This document shows positions 1 through 7,301 of a DNA stretch of 29,759 bases, one piece after another. The notes below the pieces were generated by a model. It saw only the letters and a program-made list of their open reading frames with translations, searched no databases and was not told the origin of the DNA. Position 1 is the first letter of the stretch; each line of letters opens with the position of its first letter. Origin of the DNA: Candidatus Pelagibacterales bacterium (lineage in GTDB: Bacteria; Pseudomonadota; Alphaproteobacteria; TMED109); assembly GCA_002732015.1 (NCBI GenBank), contig PCCU01000055.1, positions 1 through 29,759 of the forward strand, written 5' to 3'. Position numbers and translations under genes: made by a program.

Positions 1-207
1 GCAGCAAGTGTTTGGTCTAAAAACATTAGCACAGCTCATAAGATGGCAGCAAAAATAAGGTCTGGAACAGTTTGGATAAACTGTCACAATGTTTTTGACT
101 CAGCTTTACCATTTGGAGGATACAAGCAATCTGGAAATGGAAGAGAGATGGGTTTTGAATGTATGGATAATTACCTTGAGACAAAAGCTGTCACAGTAAA
201 TCTTTAA
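1..207 (+). CDS. Aldehyde dehydrogenase, C-terminal fragment (5' end outside window)
   Basis: Frame 1 is open from the first base to a TAA at 205-207 and encodes 68 residues. They match the C-terminal end of NAD(P)-dependent aldehyde dehydrogenases: a SGTVWIN-type strand, then PFGGYKQSGNGREMG, then a tail resembling YLETKAVTV. These are the conserved C-terminal segments of the family, which oxidises aldehydes to carboxylates in the cytosol. The catalytic Cys and the NAD-binding part lie upstream, so substrate cannot be judged. A strong hairpin terminator follows six bases after the stop, so this is the last gene of its transcript. The family call is firm. Confidence 0.93.
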   Translation, partial: AASVWSKNISTAHKMAAKIRSGTVWINCHNVFDSALPFGGYKQSGNGREMGFECMDNYLETKAVTVNL

Positions 208-212
208 ATTAT

Positions 213-247
213 AAAACTGGTACTTTTTAGAAAGTACCGGTTTTTTA
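213..247 (+). terminator. Rho-independent terminator after the aldehyde dehydrogenase
   Basis: A 14-bp stem pairs 213-226 with 231-244 and includes one G-U pair. The loop is TTAG, and the 3' arm runs directly into a T-run (241-246). It closes the aldehyde dehydrogenase transcript. Confidence 0.9.
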
Positions 248-373
248 AATATCAATAATTTATTTTATAGCGTAGTAAAAATACACTAATAAATATAATT
301 TCACATACAGACCTTTTTATAAAAATCTAAATATTAGTAAAATTAAATTTAAAGGAATTATTATTTGCATTTG

Positions 374-388
374 TGCAATATTATTGCA
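374..388. promoter_or_regulatory. 15-base perfect palindrome upstream of the DsrE/COG0523 genes (possible metalloregulator site)
   Basis: TGCAATATTATTGCA is a perfect 7-1-7 inverted repeat ending 38 bases before the ATG at 427. Fur-superfamily repressors (Fur, Zur, Mur) often bind 7-1-7 palindromes, and COG0523 GTPases are often under Zur control. The site is therefore a candidate Zur/Fur-type operator. The sequence does not match a consensus I can name with certainty, so the regulator is inference. Confidence 0.4.
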
Positions 389-426
389 TTATGGTATTTA
401 TAATAATTTTAAATGAAGGGTTAAAA

Positions 427-804
427 ATGAAAGTTGCATATATTTTTAGAAATAATATGGCAAGCACTTTTCAGCTTGCTACAATGATACTTCCCCAATT
501 GGAAACAAATACTCATCTTGTTAACGTTTTAGGTATGTTTTTCTTTGACGATAATATTTATTGTTTAAGACAGAATGACCCTGTAGGAGAACGTTTAGCA
601 AAAATTGCAAAAGAAAAAAGTATGTTATTAATGGTGTGCGATCAATGTGCTGTCAGAAGAAATTTAGCAGAAGGAACTTTTGAACAATGTGGATCGGGAG
701 ATGTAAAAGCTAAGGGTTTAGTAGAAGGTGTGCAAGCAGGATGCTTTCCGCAATTGTACCAGGCATTAGGCTCAAATCCTCCTGACCAGGTGATCACACT
801 TTAA
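427..804 (+). CDS. DsrE/DsrF-like small protein with a CxxC motif
   Basis: A 125-residue cytosolic protein with a DsrE-type alpha/beta pattern: an N-terminal strand MKVAYIFRNN, a middle segment covering FFFDDNIYCLRQ, and a strand leading to MVCDQCAVRR. The CDQC pair (about residues 78-81) sits where DsrE-family proteins carry a functional cysteine. The family includes sulfur-relay and sulfur-trafficking proteins, but many members have no known function. The start is set at ATG 427 because GAAGGG lies 6-7 bases upstream. An ATG-like start at 373 would have no ribosome binding site and would overlap the palindrome. The stop is 5 bases before the COG0523 gene, so the two are co-transcribed, which hints at a metal- or thiol-linked role. 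Confidence 0.7.
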   Translation: MKVAYIFRNNMASTFQLATMILPQLETNTHLVNVLGMFFFDDNIYCLRQNDPVGERLAKIAKEKSMLLMVCDQCAVRRNLAEGTFEQCGSGDVKAKGLVEGVQAGCFPQLYQALGSNPPDQVITL

Positions 805-809
805 AAAAT

Positions 810-2020
810 ATGATTGAAAATAAGCTACCGGTTACTGTCCTATCTGGCTTTTTAGGTGCAGGAAAGACAACTTTGCTTAATCATATATTAAATAATCGTG
901 AGGGTAAAAAAGTTGCGGTTATTGTAAATGATATGAGTGAGGTTAATATAGATTCAGCATTAGTAGAAAAGGGTGGAGCAGATTTATCTCGTACCGAAGA
1001 AAAACTTGTAGAAATGAGTAATGGGTGCATCTGCTGCACATTACGTGAAGATTTATTAGAGCAAGTAAGGCAATTATCTGAAGAAAAAAGATTTGATTAT
1101 TTGGTAATTGAAAGTACTGGTATCTCAGAACCTTTGCCAGTAGCTGCGACCTTTGACTTTCGAGATGAGAATGATAAAAGTGTATCTGATGTATCTCGTC
1201 TTGATACCATGGTCACAGTAGTAGATGCAGGTAATTTAATTAAAAATTATAGTTCCACAGATTTTTTAAAAGAAAAGGGCGAAGTTGTTGGGGAAGGTGA
1301 TGAAAGAACTTTGGTTGATTTATTAGTTGAGCAAATAGAGTTTGCAAATGATATCTTATTAAATAAAGTAGATTTAGTTTCAAAAAAAGAATTAGAAATA
1401 GTAAGAGCAGTTATTCGTGGCTTAAATGCTAAGGCAAAAATTATAGAAACATCAAATTCTAAGGTAGCCTTGACAGAGGTTATAGACACCAAACTATATG
1501 ATTTAAAAGAAGCATAAAATCATCCACTTTGGGCACAAGAACTTTATAATCCTGATGAACATATTCCAGAAACGGAAGAGTATGGAATTACTAGTTTTGT
1601 TTATCGGGCTAGAGAACCATTTAATCCAGAGAAAATTTATGAATTTTTTAATCAGGAATGGCCAGGTGTTGTTCGCGCAAAAGGTTTTTTTGGATATCAT
1701 CTAGACCAGATTATGTAGGTGAAGTATCTCAGGCAGGTGCTTTTGCTAGACATCAAGGAATAGGCAGATGGTGGGCTGCAGTGAAAGATGATCAATGGCC
1801 AAAAGATAAAAGTTTTAATGAAAATATTAATAAAATATGGACAACAAATTATGGAGATAGGAGACAAGAAATAGTATTTATTGGATTAAAAAATCAAATG
1901 GATATAAATTTTATCAAAGACAAGCTCGATGAATTTCTTATTAAAGACTATTCTATAAACTTAGAAAATTCTTTAAAATTCAAAGATCCATTTCCAGAAT
2001 GGTTTCAAGGCAAACAATAA
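810..2020 (+). pseudogene. COG0523 (CobW/P47K) G3E GTPase, broken by a stop codon and a frameshift
   Basis: The N-terminal 235 codons encode a clear G3E GTPase: Walker A GFLGAGKTT near residues 13-21, the metal-binding CICC motif in NGCICCTLRE near 72-75, and NKVDL as the G4 motif near 185. These proteins act as zinc or other metal metallochaperones and insertion GTPases. At 1515-1517 the frame meets TAA, yet the same frame continues with family-like sequence (NHPLWAQELYN, PETEEYGITSFVYRAREPF). At the T-run at 1685-1691 the frame must change to continue into WISSRPDYVGEVSQAG and the C-terminal domain (GRWWAAV). Seven Ts are present where eight would keep frame. With one T added the whole region is 404 codons, normal for the family. 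Two independent lesions favour a pseudogene. A C-terminal fragment starting at ATG 1658 would be out of frame with the GTPase domain. Sequencing error at the T-run cannot be excluded. Confidence 0.85.
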
Positions 2021-2091
2021 TTTTTATCGAATTATCTCTTATATTTTAGTTTATTTTATATTAAAATATAGATATATAGAAAGGAAAACTT

Positions 2092-2427
2092 ATGGCAATT
2101 TACTGTATAAAAATTAAATACACAAAAGAAGCAATAAAAGGAATGATGGAAGAAGGCGTAGATAGAGCTGATGCAATGAGAAGTTTAAGTGAAGCATTAG
2201 GAGGAAAATTATTAGCTTTTTATGGAATGGTAGGGCAGCACTACCATGTAATGGCGATTACAGAAGTTCCAGAATATGCAAACTTAAGTGCAGGAATAGT
2301 AACTGCAATGATGGCAGATACATTAGCAGATTATAAAGTAATCCCATTATATGAAAGCTCAGATATAACAAAAGTTTCAGCAATGTATAAAGAAGTAATG
2401 AGCAGTTATAAAAAGCCTGGAAATTAA
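2092..2427 (+). CDS. GYD-domain protein
   Basis: An 111-residue cytosolic protein matching the GYD-domain family (small ferredoxin-like alpha/beta proteins of unknown biochemical role). The N-terminal strand MAIYCIKIKYT is followed by a helix with RADAMRSLSEALGGKL. Next comes the family segment with a glycine-rich FYGMVGQHYHVMAI where GYD proteins carry their conserved turn. The C-terminal half has small hydrophobic residues (AGIVTAMMA) followed by a KVIPLYES strand. AAAGGA lies about 6 bases before the ATG, a good ribosome binding site. It stands alone: the upstream pseudogene is 71 bases away and the next gene is 166 bases downstream. Family assignment is confident; function is unknown. Confidence 0.75.
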   Translation: MAIYCIKIKYTKEAIKGMMEEGVDRADAMRSLSEALGGKLLAFYGMVGQHYHVMAITEVPEYANLSAGIVTAMMADTLADYKVIPLYESSDITKVSAMYKEVMSSYKKPGN

Positions 2428-2593
2428 TTTTTTATTAGTTTTTTAAAATAATTAAAATAGAAGTATTTTTAATTAGATTTGATGCTTATTATTAGAAATT
2501 TTTAGTTGTTATTTTAATTGTTTGCCATCAATAACTGGCATTTATTTTGCAAAATAAAAAGATATAAAATTTGACATCTTAATTTTTGCATTT

Positions 2594-3910
2594 ATGCCAA
2601 TGAATTCAATTTCAAATCACGACACAAATAATACTAACCCATCATCTCATGCAATATCAGATTTAATAAATTATTATGAGTTAGCACAATATGATATAGC
2701 TGAAATCAAAGCTTTATCTATTACAAAAGAGTTTCCCAAACATCAATTTAGTTGGAAGGTTTTAGCAGCTATTTTAATTAAAAAAAATAAAAATCATGAT
2801 GCATTAAAAGCAAATAAAAAAGCTCTTAGATTAAACCCAAAAGATGAAGAAGTATGTAATAATTTGGGTCTCATTCTTCAAAAATTAGGTAAATTGAAAG
2901 AGTCTGAAAAAAATCTTAAAAAAGCAATATTGCTAAAACCTAATTTTGCTCAGGCATATTTTAATTTAGCTATTACCTTGAAGGCATTGGGAAGAATAGA
3001 GGAGGCTGAAAAAAATTATAAATATGCTCTAAAGTTACAACCAAATTATGCTGAAGTTTATAATCATTTAGGTAATTTGCAAAAAGAAGCAGGAAGATTA
3101 AAACAAGCTGAGGCAAGCTATAGAAAAGCTATAGCAGTCTCCACAGGATTTACTTTAGCTCATAGAAACTTATCCATAACTCTGAGAAAGTTGGGTAGAA
3201 TGAATGAGGCAAAAGAAAGTGATAGATATACTAAGTTTTTAAAATCGTCAAATTTTATAACAAATAAATCTAGAAATTTTTCAGATAAATTAGCATATGA
3301 GAAACCTAAACCTATAGAGCATCCACTACTTTACAGAGCAGGCATGGGAACTGAAAATGTTGCTGGTTTTTTGCGTTCTATGGCTCAAATGCTTCGTCCA
3401 AAAAATATCTTAGAAATTGGAGCAGGGTACACTACCCCATTTTTACTAGAAGCACTTATAAACAATCAGAGAGTATACGATGATGGAAACTTGGAACCCT
3501 CTTATTTTAAAAATTATATTTATGATCCAAAATTAGTTATCATAGACAATATGGCTCTAGGTGAATTAAAAAATAAGCCGGGGATGAAAGAAATTATTTT
3601 ATCAAAATATACTGATTTTTTAGAAGGAAGTTTTGAAGGCAAGGCAAATTTATTAGGTAAAAAATATGGTGCTTTTGATTTCGTATGGTTTGATTGTGGA
3701 GGTGCAATTGAATACAAAAAATTCATAGATGAATACTGGAATATTTGTTCAAACTATATTTTTTTTCACTATACTTACAGCAGCGGAAGCCCCAATGAGT
3801 TACATGATATAATCCTTGAAAATATTTCAGGAAATTCTCATATTTTTGATATTGTTGAACCTCATAAAAGTAGGCAAGGTAGTATTACTATGGTACGAAA
3901 AAATGGATAA
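2594..3910 (+). CDS. TPR-repeat protein with C-terminal SAM-dependent methyltransferase domain
   Basis: The protein has 438 residues. After a short leader it has about five tetratricopeptide repeats (roughly residues 48-215) of 34 residues each, with the usual NLG...G....A...A..L.P pattern. The C-terminal part (about 245-438) looks like a class I SAM-dependent methyltransferase. Its SAM-binding glycine motif is ILEIGAGYTTPF, followed later by FDFVWFDCGG, the strand and acidic residue typical of Methyltransf_24-like domains. The substrate is unknown; TPRs usually bind partner proteins. The reading frame overlaps the next gene by 8 bases, so translation is likely coupled. No ribosome binding site is evident before either ATG (2594 or 2600). 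The first 200 residues are closely related to those of the next gene, so the pair arose by duplication. Confidence 0.8.
   Translation: MPMNSISNHDTNNTNPSSHAISDLINYYELAQYDIAEIKALSITKEFPKHQFSWKVLAAILIKKNKNHDALKANKKALRLNPKDEEVCNNLGLILQKLGKLKESEKNLKKAILLKPNFAQAYFNLAITLKALGRIEEAEKNYKYALKLQPNYAEVYNHLGNLQKEAGRLKQAEASYRKAIAVSTGFTLAHRNLSITLRKLGRMNEAKESDRYTKFLKSSNFITNKSRNFSDKLAYEKPKPIEHPLLYRAGMGTENVAGFLRSMAQMLRPKNILEIGAGYTTPFLLEALINNQRVYDDGNLEPSYFKNYIYDPKLVIIDNMALGELKNKPGMKEIILSKYTDFLEGSFEGKANLLGKKYGAFDFVWFDCGGAIEYKKFIDEYWNICSNYIFFHYTYSSGSPNELHDIILENISGNSHIFDIVEPHKSRQGSITMVRKNG
2640..3135 (+). repeat. Diverged tandem duplication, copy 1 (TPR-coding)
   Basis: This segment aligns with 3919-4414 at an offset of 1279 bases, both as protein and at nucleotide level (for example CTTTATCTAT and GGAAGGTTTTAGCAGC recur in register). 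Downstream of the repeat the two genes are unrelated: one encodes a methyltransferase and the other more TPRs plus an oxygenase. Confidence 0.75.
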
Positions 3911-5501
3911 TATTAATCCATCATCATATATTATAAATGATCTAATTCATCATTATGAAATAGCGCAGTATGACAAAGCCGAAAGTAAAGCTTTATCTAT
4001 AACAAAGGATTTTCCTAAACATCAATTAAGCTGGAAGGTTTTAGCAGCAATTTTTATCAAAAAAAATAAAAATGCTGAGGCATTAAAAGCAAATAAAGAG
4101 GCTCTAAAATTAAATCCTGAGGACCATGAAGTACTTAATAATTTAGGACTTATTTTTCAAAAATTAGGTAAATTTAAAGAATCTGAAAGTAATCTTAAAA
4201 AAGCCATATCACTAAAACCTGACTTTTCACAGGCATACTTTAATTTAGGTATTACTTCAAAGATATTGAGAAGACTAGAGGAAGCTGAAAAAAATTTCAA
4301 AACTGCTGTGAAGTTTCAACCAAATTATGCTCAAGCCTATAATAATTTAGGTAATTTACAAAAAGAAATGGGAAGATTAAAAGAAGCTGAAGCAAGCTAT
4401 ACAAGAGCTATAAATTTGAAACCTGACTATGTGAAAGCATACAGCAACTTAGGCGCCACACAACAAGAATTAGGAAAATTGGAAGAGGCTGAGAAAAACT
4501 ATTCAAAAGCTATAGCTTTGAAACCAGATTATATTGAATCTTACAGCAACCTTGGAGTAACACTAAATAAAATGGGCAGATTGAAAGAGGCAGAAGCTAG
4601 CTATACAAAAGCCATAGAACTAAACCCAAATTATGCAAAAGCTTTGTATAATAGAAGTCAGTTATTTTTTGATAAAGCAAAGTATGAATTAGCTTTGCGT
4701 GATGCTGATGCATGTGCTTCAAAAGAAGCCAAAGTACTTTCTTTAATAGCTCTCTATAAATTAGGCCGTATAGGTGAAATTTATAAAAGAATCGAGGCTC
4801 TATCTAAAGTTACCCCAGAGGATATAAGTATAGCAGCTTTCGCAGCGTTTATATCTAAAAAAGAAAAAAAAACCACAGCATATAATTTTTGTCCTAATCC
4901 TTTAGACTTTATACACGTCGCTAATCTTTCATCTCATGTGAATGATCTTGTTAAGTATGTAGAAGGGATAATTGAAGAGTTAGATAAGATAGAAACTATT
5001 TGGGAGCCTTTTGGAAAATCTACTATTAGTGGTTTTCAAACACTTGAGGGTTTGAATTTATTTAAAAATCCATCTGGAAAAATATCTCAACTTAAGTCAA
5101 TTATTATTTCTGAGCTGCAGAAATACTATATGAAATTTAAGAATGAGCCGTGTTCTTACATACAAAAGTTTCCTTCCATAAATAATATTTTTGGTTGGAA
5201 TGTTATTTTAAAACATAATGGACATCAGAGCACACATATTCATCCTGCAGGATGGTTAAGTGGCGTAATTTATCTAAAAGTTGTCCCATCTAAAGGAAAA
5301 GATGAAGGTGCGATTGAATTTAGTTTAAATGGTAAACATTATTATGACTTGAATTCTCCAAGCTTAAAATTTCAGCCAGAAGTAGGAGATATAGTTTTTT
5401 TTCCTTCGTCGCTCCATCACAAGACTATACCTTTCACAACAAATACAGATAGAATTATTATTTCATTTGATTTAATTCCTGATACAGAAAGTACAATTTA
5501 G
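3903..5501 (+). CDS. TPR-repeat protein with C-terminal 2OG-Fe(II) oxygenase domain
   Basis: The protein has 532 residues. About six to seven TPRs fill residues 40-285; the C-terminal ~200 residues match the putative 2OG-Fe(II) oxygenase family found after TPRs (2OG-FeII_Oxy_5 type). The metal site is visible as HIHPAGWLSG (His445, His447) and a distal His in FFPSSLHHKTIP (505/506). An Arg in DRIIISFD probably binds the 2-oxoglutarate carboxylate. Such enzymes hydroxylate a substrate while decarboxylating 2-oxoglutarate; the target here is unknown. The start chosen is ATG 3903, because the encoded MDNINPSS aligns with the N-terminus of the preceding paralog. An upstream extension to 3816 would lie wholly inside the previous gene and gives unrelated hydrophobic residues. 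The 8-base overlap implies coupled translation with the methyltransferase gene. Confidence 0.85.
   Translation: MDNINPSSYIINDLIHHYEIAQYDKAESKALSITKDFPKHQLSWKVLAAIFIKKNKNAEALKANKEALKLNPEDHEVLNNLGLIFQKLGKFKESESNLKKAISLKPDFSQAYFNLGITSKILRRLEEAEKNFKTAVKFQPNYAQAYNNLGNLQKEMGRLKEAEASYTRAINLKPDYVKAYSNLGATQQELGKLEEAEKNYSKAIALKPDYIESYSNLGVTLNKMGRLKEAEASYTKAIELNPNYAKALYNRSQLFFDKAKYELALRDADACASKEAKVLSLIALYKLGRIGEIYKRIEALSKVTPEDISIAAFAAFISKKEKKTTAYNFCPNPLDFIHVANLSSHVNDLVKYVEGIIEELDKIETIWEPFGKSTISGFQTLEGLNLFKNPSGKISQLKSIIISELQKYYMKFKNEPCSYIQKFPSINNIFGWNVILKHNGHQSTHIHPAGWLSGVIYLKVVPSKGKDEGAIEFSLNGKHYYDLNSPSLKFQPEVGDIVFFPSSLHHKTIPFTTNTDRIIISFDLIPDTESTI
3919..4414 (+). repeat. Diverged tandem duplication, copy 2 (TPR-coding)
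   Basis: Second copy of the repeat described at 2640-3135. The encoded stretches share long near-identical blocks such as SWKVLAAI.IKKNKN and QPNYA..YN.LGNLQKE. The second gene then adds two or more further TPRs, so repeat number has changed since duplication. Confidence 0.75.
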
Positions 5502-5584
5502 CAAGCTGGTCTAATATAATTTTTTTATCATTGGAAATAATATTTATTTAGACTAATATCAATAACTCCACTTACTATTATTAT

Positions 5585-5851
5585 TTATTCCCAGTTATAA
5601 AGTTTCTCTTTATCGAACTCCTTACAAATTAAAAATTGTGTTTTTTTAGAATTTTTTAAAAATTTACCACCACCATTTGAGCTTACCTGCATTGTTTTAT
5701 ACTTTTTAACTCCAACCTTTACTAAATAATTTTCACAATCTTCCTTTAATGTAAAATAAACATAGTTTTTTTTATCTTTTCCATCATATTCGGTCATTAC
5801 TGATGGAGGAATGCCATAAATAGATAAGAAATAAATCAAATAAATCTTCAT
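5585..5851 (-). CDS. Small secreted protein, paralog of the neighbour at 5867
   Basis: An 88-residue protein with a hydrophobic N-terminus (MKIYLIYFLSIYG) that could act as a signal peptide or anchor. It is followed by a hydrophilic part with two cysteines, in EDCENYLVK and FLICKE. The neighbour upstream in the same transcript has the same plan (TDCLNYLVK and FIVCEK, with a KKYKTMQV/KQYDYMEV match between them), so the two are tandem paralogs. It is the third gene of the leftward unit headed by the HbpS/GlcG-like gene, 15 bases after its neighbour and with no clear ribosome binding site. Function unknown. The paralogy supports it being real. Confidence 0.6.
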   Translation of the reverse strand: MKIYLIYFLSIYGIPPSVMTEYDGKDKKNYVYFTLKEDCENYLVKVGVKKYKTMQVSSNGGGKFLKNSKKTQFLICKEFDKEKLYNWE

Positions 5852-5866
5852 TATTAAATATTATTA

Positions 5867-6118
5867 TTAATTTTTAGGCTTAAACTTGGTCTTAATTATG
5901 GGGTATTCTAGTTTTTCACAAACAATAAACTTATTGTTTGTAGTATTTGACAGATATATATGTTTATTGTTTTTTTTAACTTCCATATAATCATATTGTT
6001 TTACAACTTCCTTGACTAGATAATTTAAGCAATCAGTATTATTTTTAAATGCTACTGGTAAAAATTCTGGAGGCGAACCTAAAAAAGTAGTAAATACAAT
6101 TATAACAAAATACCCCAT
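5867..6118 (-). CDS. Small secreted protein, second gene of the HbpS-like unit
   Basis: An 83-residue protein with a hydrophobic start (MGYFVIIVFTTFLG) and a hydrophilic remainder containing two cysteines, in TDCLNYLVK and FIVCEK, which could form one disulfide in the periplasm. Its ATG lies only 5 bases after the stop of the HbpS/GlcG-like gene, so it is co-transcribed with it and shares its upstream Fur-like site. I do not recognise a named family. The pattern also resembles the protein at 27241-27459. Confidence 0.6.
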   Translation of the reverse strand: MGYFVIIVFTTFLGSPPEFLPVAFKNNTDCLNYLVKEVVKQYDYMEVKKNNKHIYLSNTTNNKFIVCEKLEYPIIKTKFKPKN

Positions 6119-6123
6119 AATAT

Positions 6124-6630
6124 TTAAAGCACTCCTTCTACTGCTTTAATTGCTGCTGCAGCACATTGCTCATCTTCGTCTGCTGTGGCTCCACTTACTC
6201 CTATTGCACCTAAAAGAATACCGTCTTTTGTTCTGATAGGCAATCCACCAGCAAAAGCTACTATATCTTTAGAATGCGCCAGACCAGGAATAATTCCAGG
6301 TTTTCCATCTTTTCCATATACCAACTCTTCTACCAATCTAGTCGGAAATGGTATACCTGCTGATGAAATAGCTTTTTTAGTTGCAATATCGATACTTAAT
6401 AGAAAAGCATCGTTTTGTCTTCTAAATAATACTAAATCACCACCTGCATCTACTATCGCAATGTTTATCGGGCTATAACCACTATTCTTTTGATCAGCTT
6501 CGCAAGCATCAGCCATCACTTTAGCCATAGACAAATTAATAACTGGCTTCATTTTTAATGCATGATCATCGGCTATTACCTTTATTGTAAAAGGTAATAA
6601 TAGAAGTAAATAAATTATTTTTTTTATCAT
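6124..6630 (-). CDS. Secreted HbpS/GlcG family protein (Haem_degrading/DUF336 type)
   Basis: A 168-residue protein with a cleavable signal peptide (MIKKIIYLLLLLPFTIKVIADD), then the HbpS/GlcG domain: a helix with AKVMADACEAD, the core INIAIVDAGGDLVLFRR, the helix start ATKKAISSA, and IIPGLAHSKDIVAFAGGLPI leading to GAIGVSGATADEDEQCA. HbpS of Streptomyces binds haem and degrades it. GlcG-like members are otherwise uncharacterised, so haem or another small ligand is only a family inference. AAGGA precedes the ATG with 7-base spacing. A strong Fur-box-like palindrome lies 33-56 bases upstream, which would fit iron-controlled haem handling in the periplasm. It heads a three-gene leftward unit. 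Confidence 0.85.
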   Translation of the reverse strand: MIKKIIYLLLLLPFTIKVIADDHALKMKPVINLSMAKVMADACEADQKNSGYSPINIAIVDAGGDLVLFRRQNDAFLLSIDIATKKAISSAGIPFPTRLVEELVYGKDGKPGIIPGLAHSKDIVAFAGGLPIRTKDGILLGAIGVSGATADEDEQCAAAAIKAVEGVL

Positions 6631-6662
6631 AAAAAATCCTTTTGTTAGATGTTAATAATAAT

Positions 6663-6686
6663 CATTCTCATTGAGAATGATTCTCA
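6663..6686. promoter_or_regulatory. Overlapping Fur-box-like palindromes between divergent genes
   Basis: Two perfect inverted repeats overlap: CATTCTCATTGAGAATG (8-1-8, 6663-6679) and TGAGAATGATTCTCA (7-1-7, 6672-6686). The second closely resembles the classical gammaproteobacterial Fur box core, and overlapping 7-1-7 sites are how Fur dimers pack on strong operators. The site is 33 bases from the leftward HbpS-like start and 111 from the rightward DsrE-like start. It is more likely to control the leftward operon. Confidence 0.8.
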
Positions 6687-6796
6687 ATATATCTATTGCA
6701 TTTTAATTGTAAAGTGTTTTTTATTATAATATGACTTATAAGTATTTATTTTTTTTAATATAATAATTATTTTTTAAATATACTAAGGAGGGTGCT

Positions 6797-7150
6797 TTGC
6801 ATTTTGCTATTTCTACTACTTGGGGGCCGACTGATCCCACCAGGGCTATGTTGCCTTTTATATTTTCTGCCTCTGCTCTTCAAGTTAAAGACAAGGTTAC
6901 AATAATGCTATTTCATGATGCTGTTCATTTAGCGTCTAAAGGAGTAGCAAAAGATATAATTCCTTTTGGGCCTCCTCAAAGATTTGAAGAAGTAATTAAT
7001 GATGAGAACATTAAAATTCTAATTTGTAAACCCTGTGCAGATGCAAGAAAAATTTACGAAGAAAACTGCTTAGATAATATTGTTTTTGGAGGAATGAATG
7101 ACTTTCATAAAGCATGTACTTTGCCAGATACAAAAATAATTTGTTACTAA
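6797..7150 (+). CDS. DsrE-like protein with TTG start
   Basis: A 117-residue cytosolic protein with the DsrE/DsrF pattern: an N-terminal strand FAISTTWGPTDPTRAMLPF, a central strand VTIMLFHDAVHL, and the segment ILICKPCADARK with cysteines near residues 75-78. Its fold is the same broad family as the protein at 427-804, but the two are not close relatives. The start is TTG 6797: AAGGAGG at 6785-6791 is an excellent ribosome binding site 5-6 bases before it, and no ATG is available. Function unknown; members are linked to sulfur relay or peroxiredoxin-like roles. It is a single-gene unit, and the Fur-like site lies upstream of it. Confidence 0.7.
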   Translation: MHFAISTTWGPTDPTRAMLPFIFSASALQVKDKVTIMLFHDAVHLASKGVAKDIIPFGPPQRFEEVINDENIKILICKPCADARKIYEENCLDNIVFGGMNDFHKACTLPDTKIICY

Positions 7151-7242
7151 AACATAAAGATTTAACTTATATAGTTTCTTAATATCATTTATTTACAGTT
7201 CAAGATTAAAAAACTATTTGTTGTGGAATTTTGATAACCCTA

Positions 7243-7248
7243 TATACT
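7243..7248 (+). promoter_or_regulatory. Possible -10 element for the heptad-protein gene
   Basis: TATACT (5 of 6 to TATAAT) lies 16 bases after TTGTGG (7221-7226, a weak -35). It would give a leader of about 45 bases that ends in the strong Shine-Dalgarno GGGAGG before ATG 7302. Prediction only. Confidence 0.35.
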
Positions 7249-7301
7249 CAACTGATTATTATTGTTGATTTTATTTAATAAAGTATTTTAGGGAGGTACA
7301 T

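Noticed and set aside
1515..1517. TAA as a recoded or readthrough codon in the COG0523 gene
   Set aside because: No recoding signal is evident and a second lesion lies downstream; all other genes end normally at TAA or TGA.
2450..2476. AT-only hairpin after the GYD gene as a terminator
   Set aside because: No G-C pairs in the stem and no clear T-run; not supportable.
2523..2540. TGCCA-N8-TGGCA inverted repeat before the TPR genes as an operator
   Set aside because: Only five-base arms; short symmetric matches of this size arise by chance in AT-rich spacers.
3816..3902. Extended N-terminus for the oxygenase gene
   Set aside because: It lies wholly within the methyltransferase gene and adds sequence unlike the paralog's start.
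2640..4700. Regularly spaced repeats that might suggest a CRISPR array
   Set aside because: The repeats are 34-codon TPR units in two reading frames, diverged and without spacers; they encode protein.
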